From positions 1 to 64,000 of the forward strand of contig JBNKDG010000004.1 of NCBI GenBank assembly GCA_050288165.1: 64,000 bases of DNA, given 5' to 3'. This stretch comes from JAPHTQ01 sp050288165 (lineage in GTDB: Bacteria > Pseudomonadota > Gammaproteobacteria > Thiohalomonadales > Thiohalomonadaceae). Both the position numbers and the translations under genes were made by a program. Shown here in pieces: positions 26,372 through 37,184 of this stretch. How positions within the stretch are numbered: the first letter of the stretch is position 1; the number at the start of each line of letters is the position of its first letter. Below the pieces are notes generated by a model that did not search any database, was not told the DNA's origin, and saw only the letters and a list, made by a program, of their open reading frames with translations.

Positions 26372-26391
26372 AGTGCTTGAACCTGTCGTTG

Positions 26392-26841
26392 TTATGCCTG
26401 TTGTGTAGTAAGACGGCGTAGGATTGCCGTCAGTGCCAGTTCGTAACCGTGAGCACCGAGGCCGCTGATCACGCCGCTGGCGATATCCGAAAAATAGGAG
26501 TGACGCCTGAACTCCTCGCGTGCGTGGACGTTGGAGAGGTGCACTTCAATGAAGGGGATGGAGACGCCGGCCAGGGCATCACGCAATGCTACGCTGGTGT
26601 GGGTAAAGGCTGCCGGGTTGATAATGATCCAGGCGATACCCTCTGCGCCCGCGCGATGGACGCGGTCTACCAGTTCATGTTCTGCGTTGCTCTGGAAGGT
26701 TTCCAATTGATGGCCGGCTGTTTCGGCCTGCTCGGCAAGGCGCTGGTTGATCTGGTCCAGCTTGTCGGTACCGTAGTGGCCAGGCTCTCGACTACCCAGG
26801 AGGTTGAGATTCGGACCGTTGAGTACCAGCAGTTTGGCCAT
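26392..26841 (-). CDS. aroQ: type II 3-dehydroquinate dehydratase
   Basis: A 149-residue shikimate-pathway enzyme. The N-terminal LVLNGPNLNLLGSREPGHYG carries the catalytic Tyr and Arg. IINPAAFTHTSVALRDAL and PFIEVHLSNVHAREEFR give the substrate-binding and catalytic His regions. It sits 20 bases upstream of accB. The 224-base upstream gap (26842-27065) should hold the operon promoter; a TGTGA-N6-TCACG sequence at 27043-27058 resembles a CRP-type site. Confidence 0.96.
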   Translation of the reverse strand: MAKLLVLNGPNLNLLGSREPGHYGTDKLDQINQRLAEQAETAGHQLETFQSNAEHELVDRVHRAGAEGIAWIIINPAAFTHTSVALRDALAGVSIPFIEVHLSNVHAREEFRRHSYFSDIASGVISGLGAHGYELALTAILRRLTTQQA

Positions 26842-27065
26842 TATTCCGTCCCGCCTTCTTTTTTGCGTCAGATACGCAAATATGCCGAGTATTTATCGCA
26901 TTTCCCCGCATATTGCCGTTATTTTTGCTGCGAGGCCCCTCAAGACGGTCGCCATTTTGCACCATGAGGGGGCCAAAGTCTACAACTAAAGAGTTAGGCG
27001 CTATTTCAGCGGAGATAATTGCAAGTTCTATTCAGTTCGAGTTGTGACATGGATCACGTTCGGCC

Positions 27066-27566
27066 TTATAGCAGTGCTGAGAGGGCCTTTTCCACCATCT
27101 CCCGGGTCACTTCCGAACGGTGGGTGGAAACTATCCGTCCATTGCGGTCGATGAAGGCGGTAAAGGGCAGGGCGCCGACCTTGTTACCGTATTTTTCCGC
27201 CAGGGTAATGCCCTGGTCCTCGGCGATCAGAATCGGATAGTTGATGCCCATGGTGTCGGCAAAGACCTCGGCATTTTCCTGCGTATCGACGGTGATGCCG
27301 ACGATGACGAAACCCTTATCGGCATACTTTTCCTGTAGTTCGACAAAGGTGGGGACCTCCTTACGGCAGGGTGGGCACCAGGGCGCCCAGAAATTGAGCA
27401 TCACCACATTGCCCTGCCACTGCTTCAGGCCATGGTTTTCCCCATCCAGATCGGGGAAGGTGAAGTCGACTGCCTGAGGAAGAGCCTTAGCGGCGTTGTT
27501 TGACGGTGACTCGCCGCAGGCGCCAAGCAGGGCGGTGATTAGTAGTAGCGGGAGCAGGCGGCGCAT
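27066..27566 (-). CDS. TlpA/ResA-like thioredoxin lipoprotein
   Basis: A 166-residue membrane-anchored periplasmic thiol reductase. The lipobox LLGAC gives the lipidated C17. The redox motif is C64-P-P-C67 in NFWAPWCPPCRKE, and the cis-proline is in ALPFTAFI. It lies 3 bases after dsbD on the same strand, so DsbD is its likely electron donor, and cytochrome c maturation or thiol repair its likely job. Confidence 0.9.
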   Translation of the reverse strand: MRRLLPLLLITALLGACGESPSNNAAKALPQAVDFTFPDLDGENHGLKQWQGNVVMLNFWAPWCPPCRKEVPTFVELQEKYADKGFVIVGITVDTQENAEVFADTMGINYPILIAEDQGITLAEKYGNKVGALPFTAFIDRNGRIVSTHRSEVTREMVEKALSALL

Positions 27567-27569
27567 GGC

Positions 27570-29807
27570 TTATCGTCCCAGGGCGCGGTTGATATGGGCG
27601 GCGAATTCGCCCGGCTCCATGAAGCCCACGACCCGATGGGGAGTGAGTTCGTTGCCCTGTACATCATAGAAGATGATGCCCGGCGGGCCGATCAGGCCGA
27701 AGCGCTTGAGCATCGCCTGTTGTGCATCGTTATTGTCGGTCACATCTGCCTGCAGCGCGACGCTGTTGCCCAGAGCCGCTAGCACCTGCGGATCGGAAAA
27801 GGTGTATTTCTCAAACTCCTTACAGGAGACGCACCAGTCGGCGTAGAAGTCGAGCATCACGCTCTTGCCCTGAGCGGCCGCGGCGGCCACCTCGCGTTCC
27901 AGCTCTTCAACACTGGCGACCTGCTTGAACACCAGATGGGCTGGTTTGGCGGCGCTGGCGCCGCCGAAGCCAATACCCTTGAGCGGCTGCAGCGGGTCGG
28001 TGTTGCCGGCAGAGAGGCCAATCAGCATCAGCGCCCCTTGCAGCAACATCACCAGACCGAGCATCTTCCACAGTTTTCGCCAGCCGCTTACCCCTTCCTT
28101 GAGCGGTTCCAGCGCACCCATGTAGATGGCCGAACCGAGCAGCAACAGCGCCCACAGCAGCATGGCGATTTCAGCGGGTAGTACGCGCTCCAGCATCCAC
28201 ACCGCGACCGCCAGCAGCAGTACGCCGAAGACCGCCTTTACCGCATCCATCCAGCCGCCTGCACGGGGCAGGAACTTGCCGCCAGCGGTACCGATAGCCA
28301 CCAGCGGCGCGCCCATCCCCATGGAGAGGGCGAACAGTGCCAGGCCGCCTAGCCACGGGTCACCGGTCTGACCGATATAGATCAGCGCACCCATTAGCGG
28401 CGGGGCGACGCAGGGGCCGACGATCAGCGCCGAGAGCAGGCCCATGATGGCGACGCCGATCAGGCTGCCGCCCTGTTGGCGATTACTCACTTCGGTCAGC
28501 TTGCTCTGGATTGCCGACGGCAGTTGCAACTCGTAGAAGCCGAACATGGAGAAGGCGAGGGCCACGAAGATCGCGGAGAAGGTGCCGAGGATCCAGGGAT
28601 TCTGGAACGCCGCCTGCAGGTTGGAGCCGAATACCCCGGCGATGATCCCGGCCACGGTGTAGGTGAAGGCCATCGCCAGCACGTAGGTAACCGAGAGCAC
28701 AAATGCCTTGCGGGTGGTCATCTCCCCGCCCTGGCCGACGATGATGCTGGAGAGGATCGGGATCATCGGGAAGACGCAGGGGGTAAAGGCGAGCAGCAGT
28801 CCGGCGATAAAGAACAGCAGAATGGTGCCGGTGGTGTTGTCACCGGCCAGTGCGGCGGCGAGGCGATCCTGCTCGCTCAGCGGTGCGCTGTTTGCGGCTG
28901 GTTTTGCAGCGGGTGTGGCCGTTGCAGTCGCGGAACCAGCGTTACCGGCAGGCAGATCGAGGCTGACGGTTTTCTTCTGCGGCGGATAGCAGATCCCCGC
29001 TTCGGCACAGCCCTGATAACCGACCTTGAGTTTGACACTGGTGGCATCGAGATTGGTACGTTGCAGAGCTAGACGCGCCTCAACCAGATTGTGGTAGACC
29101 TCGATACGACCGAAGAACTCATCGTCCTTCTCTTCACCCGGCGGCAGTTGCGCCTGACCCAGGGTCACGCCGTCGGCATCCAGCAGTTCGAATTTGAATT
29201 TGTCTTTATAGAGATAGTGTTTCGGTGCGATCTCCCAACGAGCGATGACGGTATTGCCATCCAGCACCAGGGTATCGAAGCGGAAGGCCTGATCCGGTTC
29301 GAGAATCTCTTCGTCACCGTTGTCCATGCCATTGCCAGCGTCACTGAGGAAGGCCGGTTTGGCGGTGGGTTTGGCGCTGACGGCAGCCAGCTTTATGGTG
29401 TTGCTCTGCTTCAGCGGCGGATAGCAGACGCCGATATCGGCGCAGCCCTGGGAGGTGGTTTTCAGTACCAGGGTATCGCCCGTCCCTGCTGCGCGCTCGA
29501 CCGGGATCACCGCGCTGACCGTACCGCGGTAGATCTCCACATCACCAAAAAACTCGTCGTGCTTGATCTTGCCTTCGGGCAGTTGCGCCTCACCCAGGCC
29601 GATCCCTTCACTACCGCTTTCGAAGCGGAACTTGCTGCGATAGAGGTAGTAGCCGTCGGCGATGGTCCAGGTGGCTTTGACCGACTGGCCGTCGATTGCC
29701 TCGACCGCAAGGGCGAAGGCCTTGGCCGGCTCCAGTAGTTCCTCTTCTGCATGCAGAGGGGCATTGAGCAACAACAGGGCGAGTAGTGTGGTGATGAGTT
29801 TTTTCAT
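27570..29807 (-). CDS. dsbD: thiol:disulfide interchange protein DsbD with two alpha domains
   Basis: A 745-residue protein, about 180 residues longer than E. coli DsbD. After the signal peptide there are two consecutive DsbD N-terminal (alpha) domains, about residues 22-145 and 165-285. Each has a cysteine pair (C122/C128 in GCADIGVCYPP; C267/C273 in GCAEAGICYPP). The eight-helix membrane domain follows (about 325-590) with FTPC344 and a second cysteine in VGPCVAPPL. A C-terminal thioredoxin domain has CVSC in DWCVSCKE. It moves electrons from cytosolic thioredoxin to periplasmic partners. The extra alpha domain is the unusual feature. Confidence 0.95.
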   Translation of the reverse strand: MKKLITTLLALLLLNAPLHAEEELLEPAKAFALAVEAIDGQSVKATWTIADGYYLYRSKFRFESGSEGIGLGEAQLPEGKIKHDEFFGDVEIYRGTVSAVIPVERAAGTGDTLVLKTTSQGCADIGVCYPPLKQSNTIKLAAVSAKPTAKPAFLSDAGNGMDNGDEEILEPDQAFRFDTLVLDGNTVIARWEIAPKHYLYKDKFKFELLDADGVTLGQAQLPPGEEKDDEFFGRIEVYHNLVEARLALQRTNLDATSVKLKVGYQGCAEAGICYPPQKKTVSLDLPAGNAGSATATATPAAKPAANSAPLSEQDRLAAALAGDNTTGTILLFFIAGLLLAFTPCVFPMIPILSSIIVGQGGEMTTRKAFVLSVTYVLAMAFTYTVAGIIAGVFGSNLQAAFQNPWILGTFSAIFVALAFSMFGFYELQLPSAIQSKLTEVSNRQQGGSLIGVAIMGLLSALIVGPCVAPPLMGALIYIGQTGDPWLGGLALFALSMGMGAPLVAIGTAGGKFLPRAGGWMDAVKAVFGVLLLAVAVWMLERVLPAEIAMLLWALLLLGSAIYMGALEPLKEGVSGWRKLWKMLGLVMLLQGALMLIGLSAGNTDPLQPLKGIGFGGASAAKPAHLVFKQVASVEELEREVAAAAAQGKSVMLDFYADWCVSCKEFEKYTFSDPQVLAALGNSVALQADVTDNNDAQQAMLKRFGLIGPPGIIFYDVQGNELTPHRVVGFMEPGEFAAHINRALGR

Positions 29808-29810
29808 TCT

Positions 29811-30128
29811 TTATTTGTCCAGTTGTGTGTCCATCCAGGAAAGATAGGCCGCTGAACCACTTTCGATAGGGACAGCAATCAATTCCGGGAGTTCGTACGG
29901 GTGCTCCGCCAGCAGGCGCTCCTCCAGCATCTGCAGTCGGTCTTTTCTACTCTTTATCAGCAGCACGCATTCCGCTTCCTTCTCCACCTTGCCCTTCCAC
30001 TCATAAACCGAGCGGGCCCCGGGCAGGATATTGACGCAGGCGGCCAGCTTTTCGCTCACCAGCATCTCCGCCAGCGCCTCGGCGACTTCCATGTTGGGGC
30101 AGGTTAAGATGAGCAGGTAGTGATGCAT
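29811..30128 (-). CDS. cutA: divalent-cation tolerance protein CutA
   Basis: A 105-residue trimeric cytosolic protein of the PII-like fold. ACVNILPGARSVYEWKGKVE and KEAECVLLIKSRKDR are family hallmarks, and the end AYLSWMDTQL is typical. CutA is associated with copper tolerance, though its mechanism is unsettled. It is 3 bases upstream of dsbD, a common gammaproteobacterial pairing. Confidence 0.94.
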   Translation of the reverse strand: MHHYLLILTCPNMEVAEALAEMLVSEKLAACVNILPGARSVYEWKGKVEKEAECVLLIKSRKDRLQMLEERLLAEHPYELPELIAVPIESGSAAYLSWMDTQLDK

Positions 30129-30251
30129 GGGGGTGAGCGTATGTGATGTCGGGTTAACTTCCGCTTAAGCCGGTACAGGCAATGTGGCCAGTGTGATTCA
30201 TCTGATAGCGGGGGTTATACTACCCGCCCCCTTAAGCAAAAGGCCAGACCC

Positions 30252-30695
30252 TTGTTTCGACTCTTTTTTATCCTTTTCCTGCTGATTCCTCTTATCGAAA
30301 TCTACCTGCTGATCAAGGTCGGCGGCATCATCGGCGCCCTGCCGACGGTCTTTCTGGTGGTCTTCACCGCGGTACTGGGTGCGCTGCTGCTGCGCCATCA
30401 GGGCCTCTATACCTACGCCAAGGTGCAGCAGTCGATGGCCCGTGGCGAACTGCCGACCGTGGCGATGTTCGAGGGGGTGGTACTACTGCTCTGCGGCGCG
30501 CTGCTGCTAACTCCCGGTTTCTTCACCGATACTCTTGGTTTCCTCGGACTTATCCCTGCTTTTCGTAAGTGGTTGATTTTGAAAGTGCTGGAGCGTGGTG
30601 TGATCCGCAGCATGGGTCCGCGTCCCTCGCCTTATGGTGAGCGGCAGGGGCCGCAGACCCTAGAAGGCGAATATCGTCGCGAAGATGACGATTGA
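30252..30695 (+). CDS. fxsA: FxsA family membrane protein
   Basis: A 147-residue inner-membrane protein starting at TTG 30252. It begins MFRLFFILFLLIPLIEIYLL, then has GGIIGALPTVFLVVFTAVLG and a GALLLTPGFFTDTLGFLGLIP segment that defines the family, with a hydrophilic C-terminal tail. FxsA overexpression relieves F-plasmid exclusion of phage T7; its normal role is unknown. It lies just upstream of groESL, as in many gammaproteobacteria. Confidence 0.92.
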   Translation: MFRLFFILFLLIPLIEIYLLIKVGGIIGALPTVFLVVFTAVLGALLLRHQGLYTYAKVQQSMARGELPTVAMFEGVVLLLCGALLLTPGFFTDTLGFLGLIPAFRKWLILKVLERGVIRSMGPRPSPYGERQGPQTLEGEYRREDDD

Positions 30696-30710
30696 GCAAC
30701 GTCTCAGCTA

Positions 30711-30738
30711 TTGACTAATCCGATTTGGAAATTATTAT
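30711..30738 (+). promoter_or_regulatory. groESL promoter
   Basis: TTGACT (30711-30716), a 16-base spacer, then TATTAT (30733-30738), a good sigma-70 match whose -10 box touches the CIRCE operator. No sigma-32 type promoter was recognised. Confidence 0.7.
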
Positions 30739-30764
30739 TAGCACTCACGTGCGGGGAGTGCTAA
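30738..30764. promoter_or_regulatory. CIRCE operator (HrcA binding site)
   Basis: TTAGCACTC-N9-GAGTGCTAA (30738-30746 and 30756-30764), a perfect match to the CIRCE consensus, 96 bases upstream of groES. It implies HrcA repression of groESL. Confidence 0.97.
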
Positions 30765-30859
30765 TAACCTCTCGCGCTCCCCAAGCGGCAACCCCCACCC
30801 CTCTCCCGGGTGGTGAATAACTGTCGTTAATCATTAATAGAGGTCTGAAGGAGATAAGA

Positions 30860-31150
30860 ATGAAGATTCGTCCACTGCATGATCGCGTGCTTGTCCGCCG
30901 CATGGAAGAGGAGACCACCACTGCCGGTGGCATCGTCCTGCCCGGTTCCGCTGCGGAAAAGCCCAACCAGGGTGAAGTCCTGGCCGTCGGCAAGGGTCGT
31001 ATCCTGGAAAACGGTGATGTCCGCCCAATGGATGTCAAAGTCGGCGACAAGGTTCTTTTCGGTCAGTACTCCGGCAGCACCGTCAAGGTCGACGGCGTAG
31101 AGCTGCTGATGATGCGCGAAGAAGACATTATGGGCGTACTGGAAAAGTAA
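30860..31150 (+). CDS. groES: co-chaperonin GroES
   Basis: A 96-residue lid of the GroEL chamber. It starts MKIRPLHDRVLVRRMEEE, has the mobile loop TTTAGGIVLPGSAAEKP and ends EEDIMGVLEK. AAGGAG precedes the ATG. It is the first gene of the CIRCE-controlled groESL operon, 48 bases before groEL. Confidence 0.98.
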   Translation: MKIRPLHDRVLVRRMEEETTTAGGIVLPGSAAEKPNQGEVLAVGKGRILENGDVRPMDVKVGDKVLFGQYSGSTVKVDGVELLMMREEDIMGVLEK

Positions 31151-31198
31151 GCCCCGCCACTGTTTCAATCTGAAAGAATTCAAAGAGGACGGACACAA

Positions 31199-32839
<1,641 letters not shown>

Positions 32840-32860
32840 GCCCGGCCCTTAAGCCAATAA

Positions 32861-32892
32861 AAGAAAAGCCCCGCTATGCGGGGCTTTTCTTT
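32861..32892 (+). terminator. intrinsic terminator of groESL
   Basis: AAGAAAAGCCCCG/GCGGGGCTTTTCTT-type stem with a short loop and T-run, 22 bases after the groEL stop. Confidence 0.92.
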
Positions 32893-32907
32893 TGGTAGAC
32901 TGTGGCC

Positions 32908-33315
32908 ATGTCGCTATTAGCCATTTTATTTCCACCTCACTCCCGTACCTTTCCCGGCAAGCGCTGGTTCAATATCTCCCTGCGTACTTTGCACCTGATC
33001 GGCGTTGCCGGTCTGGGTGGTGCCTACCTTTACGACGCACCGCATGAACTGTGGCAGCCCTATCTCTGGCTAAGTCTCGGTTCTGGATTTGCCATGGTGG
33101 TTCTCTCCCTTTTCAGTAACGGGGTCTGGTTGCTGCAACTGCGCGGGCAGTTAATCCTGTTCAAACTTGTTCTGCTGGGGCTGATGCTGTGGTGGCCCAC
33201 GTTTAACCTGCCGCTGGGAATGCTGGTGATCGTGCTCTCCTCGGTGATCGCCCATGCACCGGGTAATGTTCGCTACTATTCGCTCTGGCATGGGCGGCGA
33301 ATCGAACATTTATAA
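32908..33315 (+). CDS. hypothetical inner-membrane protein
   Basis: A 135-residue protein started at ATG 32908 (a GTG six bases upstream is possible). It has about four hydrophobic helices (LLAILF, then ISLRTLHLIGVAGLGGAYL, YLWLSLGSGFAMVVLSLF and LLGLMLWWPTFNLPLGMLVI) and ends with a basic HGRRIEHL tail. No family is recognised, though similar genes upstream of glnE occur in related bacteria. It ends 13 bases before glnE and may be co-transcribed with it. Confidence 0.75.
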   Translation: MSLLAILFPPHSRTFPGKRWFNISLRTLHLIGVAGLGGAYLYDAPHELWQPYLWLSLGSGFAMVVLSLFSNGVWLLQLRGQLILFKLVLLGLMLWWPTFNLPLGMLVIVLSSVIAHAPGNVRYYSLWHGRRIEHL

Positions 33316-33328
33316 ACAGAGGTTTTGC

Positions 33329-36211
33329 GTGACAGAGAACGTACTCAGCACAGACAAGTTGCTCTCCATTCCCGAAACCCTGCGTGGACGGGTGGAACAC
33401 CACTGGCAGCAGTTGGCTGAGAAGTGCGGTGAGTTTGTCATTCCCGCTGAGCGACATGCTGAGATTGTCCATGTTCTGGCGCTGAGCGATTTTGTTGCCC
33501 AGTCGTTGCTTCGTGATCCGCAGTTATTGCCGGAGCTGTTTGTATCAGGTGATCTCTGGCGCTGTTATTCGGAAGTCGACTACACGCAGGCGCTGCAACA
33601 ACGTCTGGAGAATTGTCTTAACGAAAACCAGTTGAGCGAGATCCTGCGTCGTTATCGTCGTCGCGAAATGGTGCGCATCGCCTGGCGTGATCTGGCCGGT
33701 CATGCCGATCTGCAGGAGACCACTGCCGATCTCTCCGCCCTGGCCGATGCCTGTATCGATGGCGCCCTTGAGCATCTCCATCGCTGGCACTGCGAGTTGT
33801 GGGGAACGCCGCATAGTCTCGACGGCGAGCCGCAGCGGATGGTGGTGCTGGGGATGGGCAAGCTCGGTGCCCGTGAGCTCAACTTCTCTTCCGATGTGGA
33901 TCTGATCTTCAGCTACGCCGAAGACGGCGAGACTCGCGGCGGTCGCGGCGCGACCAATCAGGAGTTTTTCGTCAAGCTGGGGCAGGCGTTGATCCGTAGT
34001 CTCGACGCCACTACGGCGTACGGTTTTGTCTTTCGTGTCGACATGCGCCTGCGCCCCTTTGGCGAGGCCAGTGCCCTGGCGATCAGCTTCGATGCGATGG
34101 AGGATTACTACCAGGTGCATGGTCGTGAGTGGGAACGCTACGCCATGATCAAGGCGCGGGTGGTGGCCGGTGATCGTGAAGCAGGAAAAGAATTGTTGTC
34201 ACGGCTCAAGCCCTTCGTCTATCGCAAGTACATCGACTTCGGCGCCTTTGAATCGCTGCGTGAAATGAAGGCGTTGATTGCCCGAGAGGTACAGCGCAAA
34301 GGGATGGACGACAACATCAAGTTGGGTGCCGGTGGCATTCGCGAAGTGGAGTTCATCGGCCAGGCCTTTCAGTTGATCCGCGGCGGACGCGAGCCGTCGC
34401 TGCAAATCCGTCCCATCCTGCCGGTGTTACAGCGTCTCCACGAACAGGGACAGTTACCGCCCTTCGTGGTCGAGGAACTGACCGCCGCCTACATCTTTCT
34501 GCGCAACAGTGAACACCGCTTGCAGGAGTTCGCCGAGCAGCAAACCCACAAACTGCCGGGCGACGATTTGGGCCGACTGCGTCTCGCCTTCGGTATGGGC
34601 TTTACCGATTGGCCGAGTTACGACAAGGCCTTGAAAGGCCATCGGCGTCGGGTGCACGAACATTTTGAGCAGGTCTTCGCCGCGCCGCAGACCGATCACG
34701 CCGAGAGCGACGAACTGGATCTGCGCGGGGTCTGGCAGGATGCCCTCGGTGAAAGTGCATCGCTTGCCGCGTTGGAACAAGCAGGTTTCGGCGACACAGC
34801 CGAGGCACTGCGTCTGCTGCAGGCGCAGCATCGCAGCCGTGCCTATCTCAACATGAGCGCCCAGGGGCGCAACCGCATGGATCAGCTGATGCCGCTGATG
34901 CTCGGTGCCGTCGGCGCGACCGAGGAGCCGGACCGGACCCTGCAACGGGTGCTGCAACTGGTGGAGGGGATCGGTCGCCGCAGCGCCTATATCGCCCTGC
35001 TGGTGGAGAACCCGATGGCGCTGTCGCAACTGGTACGCCTCTGCGCCGCTAGCCCCTGGATCGGTACCCAGCTTGGACGCAATCCTCACCTGCTCGACGA
35101 ACTGCTCGACCCCCGTTCTCTCTATCTGCCCCCGCGCGGCGCGGCGATCCGTGAGGATATCCAACGCCGTCTGGCCCACCTCGATCCGGAGGACATGGAG
35201 GGGCAGATGGAGGTGTTGCGGCGGATCAAGCAGGCGGCGGTGTTGCGGGTGGCGGCGGCGGATATCGTCGGTGCGGTGCCATTGATGGTAGTGAGCGATC
35301 ACCTCACCGAGATCGCCGAGGCGATGGTGGAGGCGGCCTTCGATCTGGCCTGGCAGCACCTGACTGCGCGCCATGGTCGACCTCACTGCGGCGACAATCG
35401 GGTTTGCGACCGCGGTTTCGCGGTGATCGCCTACGGCAAGATGGGCGGCATCGAACTGAGCTACGGCTCCGACCTCGATCTGGTCTTTCTCCACAGCGAG
35501 GCGCAGGGCAGCGGCAGCACCGACGGCGACAGGCCGGTGGAGAATGGCGTCTTCTATGCCCGTCTGGCCCAGCGCATGATCCACATTCTCAACACCCCGA
35601 CCCCGGCCGGGATTCTCTATGAAATCGATACCCGGCTGCGCCCCAGCGGTGCTTCGGGATTGCTGGTCAGCAATGTGGATGCCTTTGCCGACTATCAGCG
35701 CCAGCACGCCTGGACCTGGGAGCATCAGGCGCTGGTTCGCGCGCGTTTCATCTGCGGCGACGCCGGTATTGCCGAGGCCTTCGGTCGGATCCGTGCCGAG
35801 ATCCTCGGCAGGTCACGGGACGAGGAAAAACTGCGCACCGAGGTGCGCGAGATGCGCGAGAAGATGCGTAGCCAGCTATCGAAGGCGGAAGCGGGGAAAT
35901 TTGACCTCAAACAGGATCCGGGCGGTATCGCCGACATCGAATTTATGGTGCAATATGGCGTTCTGGCGTGGGCCCATGACCACCCGGAACTGCTGCAATT
36001 CAGCGATAACATCCGCCTGCTGGAGCTGCTTGCCGGTTGTGGCCTGATGGCCAGTGCCGATAGCGAACTGTTGTGCGATGCCTACCGCGGTTTTCGCCGT
36101 CGGGTGCATCGCCTGACCCTGCAGGAGCAGAAGGCAGTGGTGGATGGGCAGGAATTTGCCAACGAACGCGAAACGGTGTTGCGCCTGTGGCGGGCAATGC
36201 TGGAAAAATGA
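33329..36211 (+). CDS. glnE: glutamine synthetase adenylyltransferase/adenylyl-removing enzyme
   Basis: A 960-residue bifunctional enzyme that adds or removes AMP on glutamine synthetase in response to PII and glutamine. Two nucleotidyltransferase domains carry the G/S-S-D-x-D motifs: NFSSDVDLIFSY in the N-terminal half and YGSDLDLVFLH in the C-terminal half. A helical linker lies between them and a GlnD PII-like helical domain follows each. GTG 33329 with CAGAGG upstream gives the normal N-terminus. Length is close to E. coli (946). Confidence 0.97.
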   Translation: MTENVLSTDKLLSIPETLRGRVEHHWQQLAEKCGEFVIPAERHAEIVHVLALSDFVAQSLLRDPQLLPELFVSGDLWRCYSEVDYTQALQQRLENCLNENQLSEILRRYRRREMVRIAWRDLAGHADLQETTADLSALADACIDGALEHLHRWHCELWGTPHSLDGEPQRMVVLGMGKLGARELNFSSDVDLIFSYAEDGETRGGRGATNQEFFVKLGQALIRSLDATTAYGFVFRVDMRLRPFGEASALAISFDAMEDYYQVHGREWERYAMIKARVVAGDREAGKELLSRLKPFVYRKYIDFGAFESLREMKALIAREVQRKGMDDNIKLGAGGIREVEFIGQAFQLIRGGREPSLQIRPILPVLQRLHEQGQLPPFVVEELTAAYIFLRNSEHRLQEFAEQQTHKLPGDDLGRLRLAFGMGFTDWPSYDKALKGHRRRVHEHFEQVFAAPQTDHAESDELDLRGVWQDALGESASLAALEQAGFGDTAEALRLLQAQHRSRAYLNMSAQGRNRMDQLMPLMLGAVGATEEPDRTLQRVLQLVEGIGRRSAYIALLVENPMALSQLVRLCAASPWIGTQLGRNPHLLDELLDPRSLYLPPRGAAIREDIQRRLAHLDPEDMEGQMEVLRRIKQAAVLRVAAADIVGAVPLMVVSDHLTEIAEAMVEAAFDLAWQHLTARHGRPHCGDNRVCDRGFAVIAYGKMGGIELSYGSDLDLVFLHSEAQGSGSTDGDRPVENGVFYARLAQRMIHILNTPTPAGILYEIDTRLRPSGASGLLVSNVDAFADYQRQHAWTWEHQALVRARFICGDAGIAEAFGRIRAEILGRSRDEEKLRTEVREMREKMRSQLSKAEAGKFDLKQDPGGIADIEFMVQYGVLAWAHDHPELLQFSDNIRLLELLAGCGLMASADSELLCDAYRGFRRRVHRLTLQEQKAVVDGQEFANERETVLRLWRAMLEK

Positions 36212-36243
36212 CCGAATTGACTGATTTCGAGGAGTAATGATCG

Positions 36244-37167
36244 ATGACGATGGATGACCGTGACGGTGTCATCTGGCTTGACGGCAAGATGGTTCCCTGG
36301 CGCGAAGCCAAGACCCACGTACTGACCCACACCCTGCACTACGGTATGGGCGTATTCGAAGGGGTGCGCGCCTACAAGGCCGAGAAAGGTACCGCCATCT
36401 TCCGCCTCAACGAACACACCAAGCGGCTGTTCAACTCCGCCCATATCCTCAATATGGAGATCCCGTTCGATCGGGAGACCCTCAACGAGGCGCAGCGTGC
36501 CGTGGTGCGCGAGAACGACCTCGAATCGGCCTACCTCCGTCCGATGTGTTTCTACGGCTCCGAAGGCATGGGCCTGCGTGCCGATAACCTTAAAGTTCAC
36601 GTGATGGTTGCCGCCTGGTCCTGGGGTGCTTACCTCGGCGCCGAGGGGATGGAGAAGGGGATCCGCATCCGCACTTCGTCCTACACCCGCCACCACGTCA
36701 ACATCACCATGTGCAAGGCCAAGGCCAACGGCAACTACATGAACTCGATGCTGGCACTGCAGGAGGCACTGGCCTGCGGTTACGACGAGGCGATGCTGCT
36801 GGACAACGAAGGCTACGTGGCCGAAGGCAGCGGCGAGAACATATTCCTGGTGCGTGATGGTGTGCTCTACACCCCGGACCTGACCTCCGCGCTGGACGGT
36901 ATCACCCGTAACACCATCTTCCGCCTGGCCGCTGAGATCGGTGTCGAGGTGAAAGAGAAACGGATCACCCGCGACGAGGTCTACATCGCCGACGAGGCCT
37001 TCTTCACCGGCACCGCCGCGGAAGTTACGCCGATCCGCGAAGTGGATAACCGCAAGATCGGCATCGGTAAACGTGGCCCGATCACCGAAAAACTGCAGAC
37101 CATGTATTTCGACGTGGTGCACGGCCGTCACAACCTGCACCCGGAGTGGTTGAGTTACGTTAAATAA
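36244..37167 (+). CDS. ilvE: branched-chain amino acid aminotransferase
   Basis: A 307-residue fold-type IV PLP enzyme that interconverts Val, Leu and Ile with their keto acids. It has LHYGMGVFEGVRAY near the N-terminus, the PLP lysine at K160 in CKAKANGNYMNS, and EGYVAEGSGENIFLV. The start is ATG 36244 (or 36250). It lies 32 bases after glnE and 17 before the zinc-finger gene. Confidence 0.95.
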   Translation: MTMDDRDGVIWLDGKMVPWREAKTHVLTHTLHYGMGVFEGVRAYKAEKGTAIFRLNEHTKRLFNSAHILNMEIPFDRETLNEAQRAVVRENDLESAYLRPMCFYGSEGMGLRADNLKVHVMVAAWSWGAYLGAEGMEKGIRIRTSSYTRHHVNITMCKAKANGNYMNSMLALQEALACGYDEAMLLDNEGYVAEGSGENIFLVRDGVLYTPDLTSALDGITRNTIFRLAAEIGVEVKEKRITRDEVYIADEAFFTGTAAEVTPIREVDNRKIGIGKRGPITEKLQTMYFDVVHGRHNLHPEWLSYVK

Positions 37168-37184
37168 ACCGTGTTGGAGGAGTG

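Noticed and set aside
27043..27058. TGTGA-N6-TCACG, a CRP/FNR-type site upstream of aroQ
   Set aside because: Only one half is perfect, it is about 200 bases from the gene, and a single such match is expected by chance in 64 kb.
34454..35725. 423-codon minus-strand open frame opposite glnE
   Set aside because: A shadow of glnE in a compatible phase; no ribosome site or domain.
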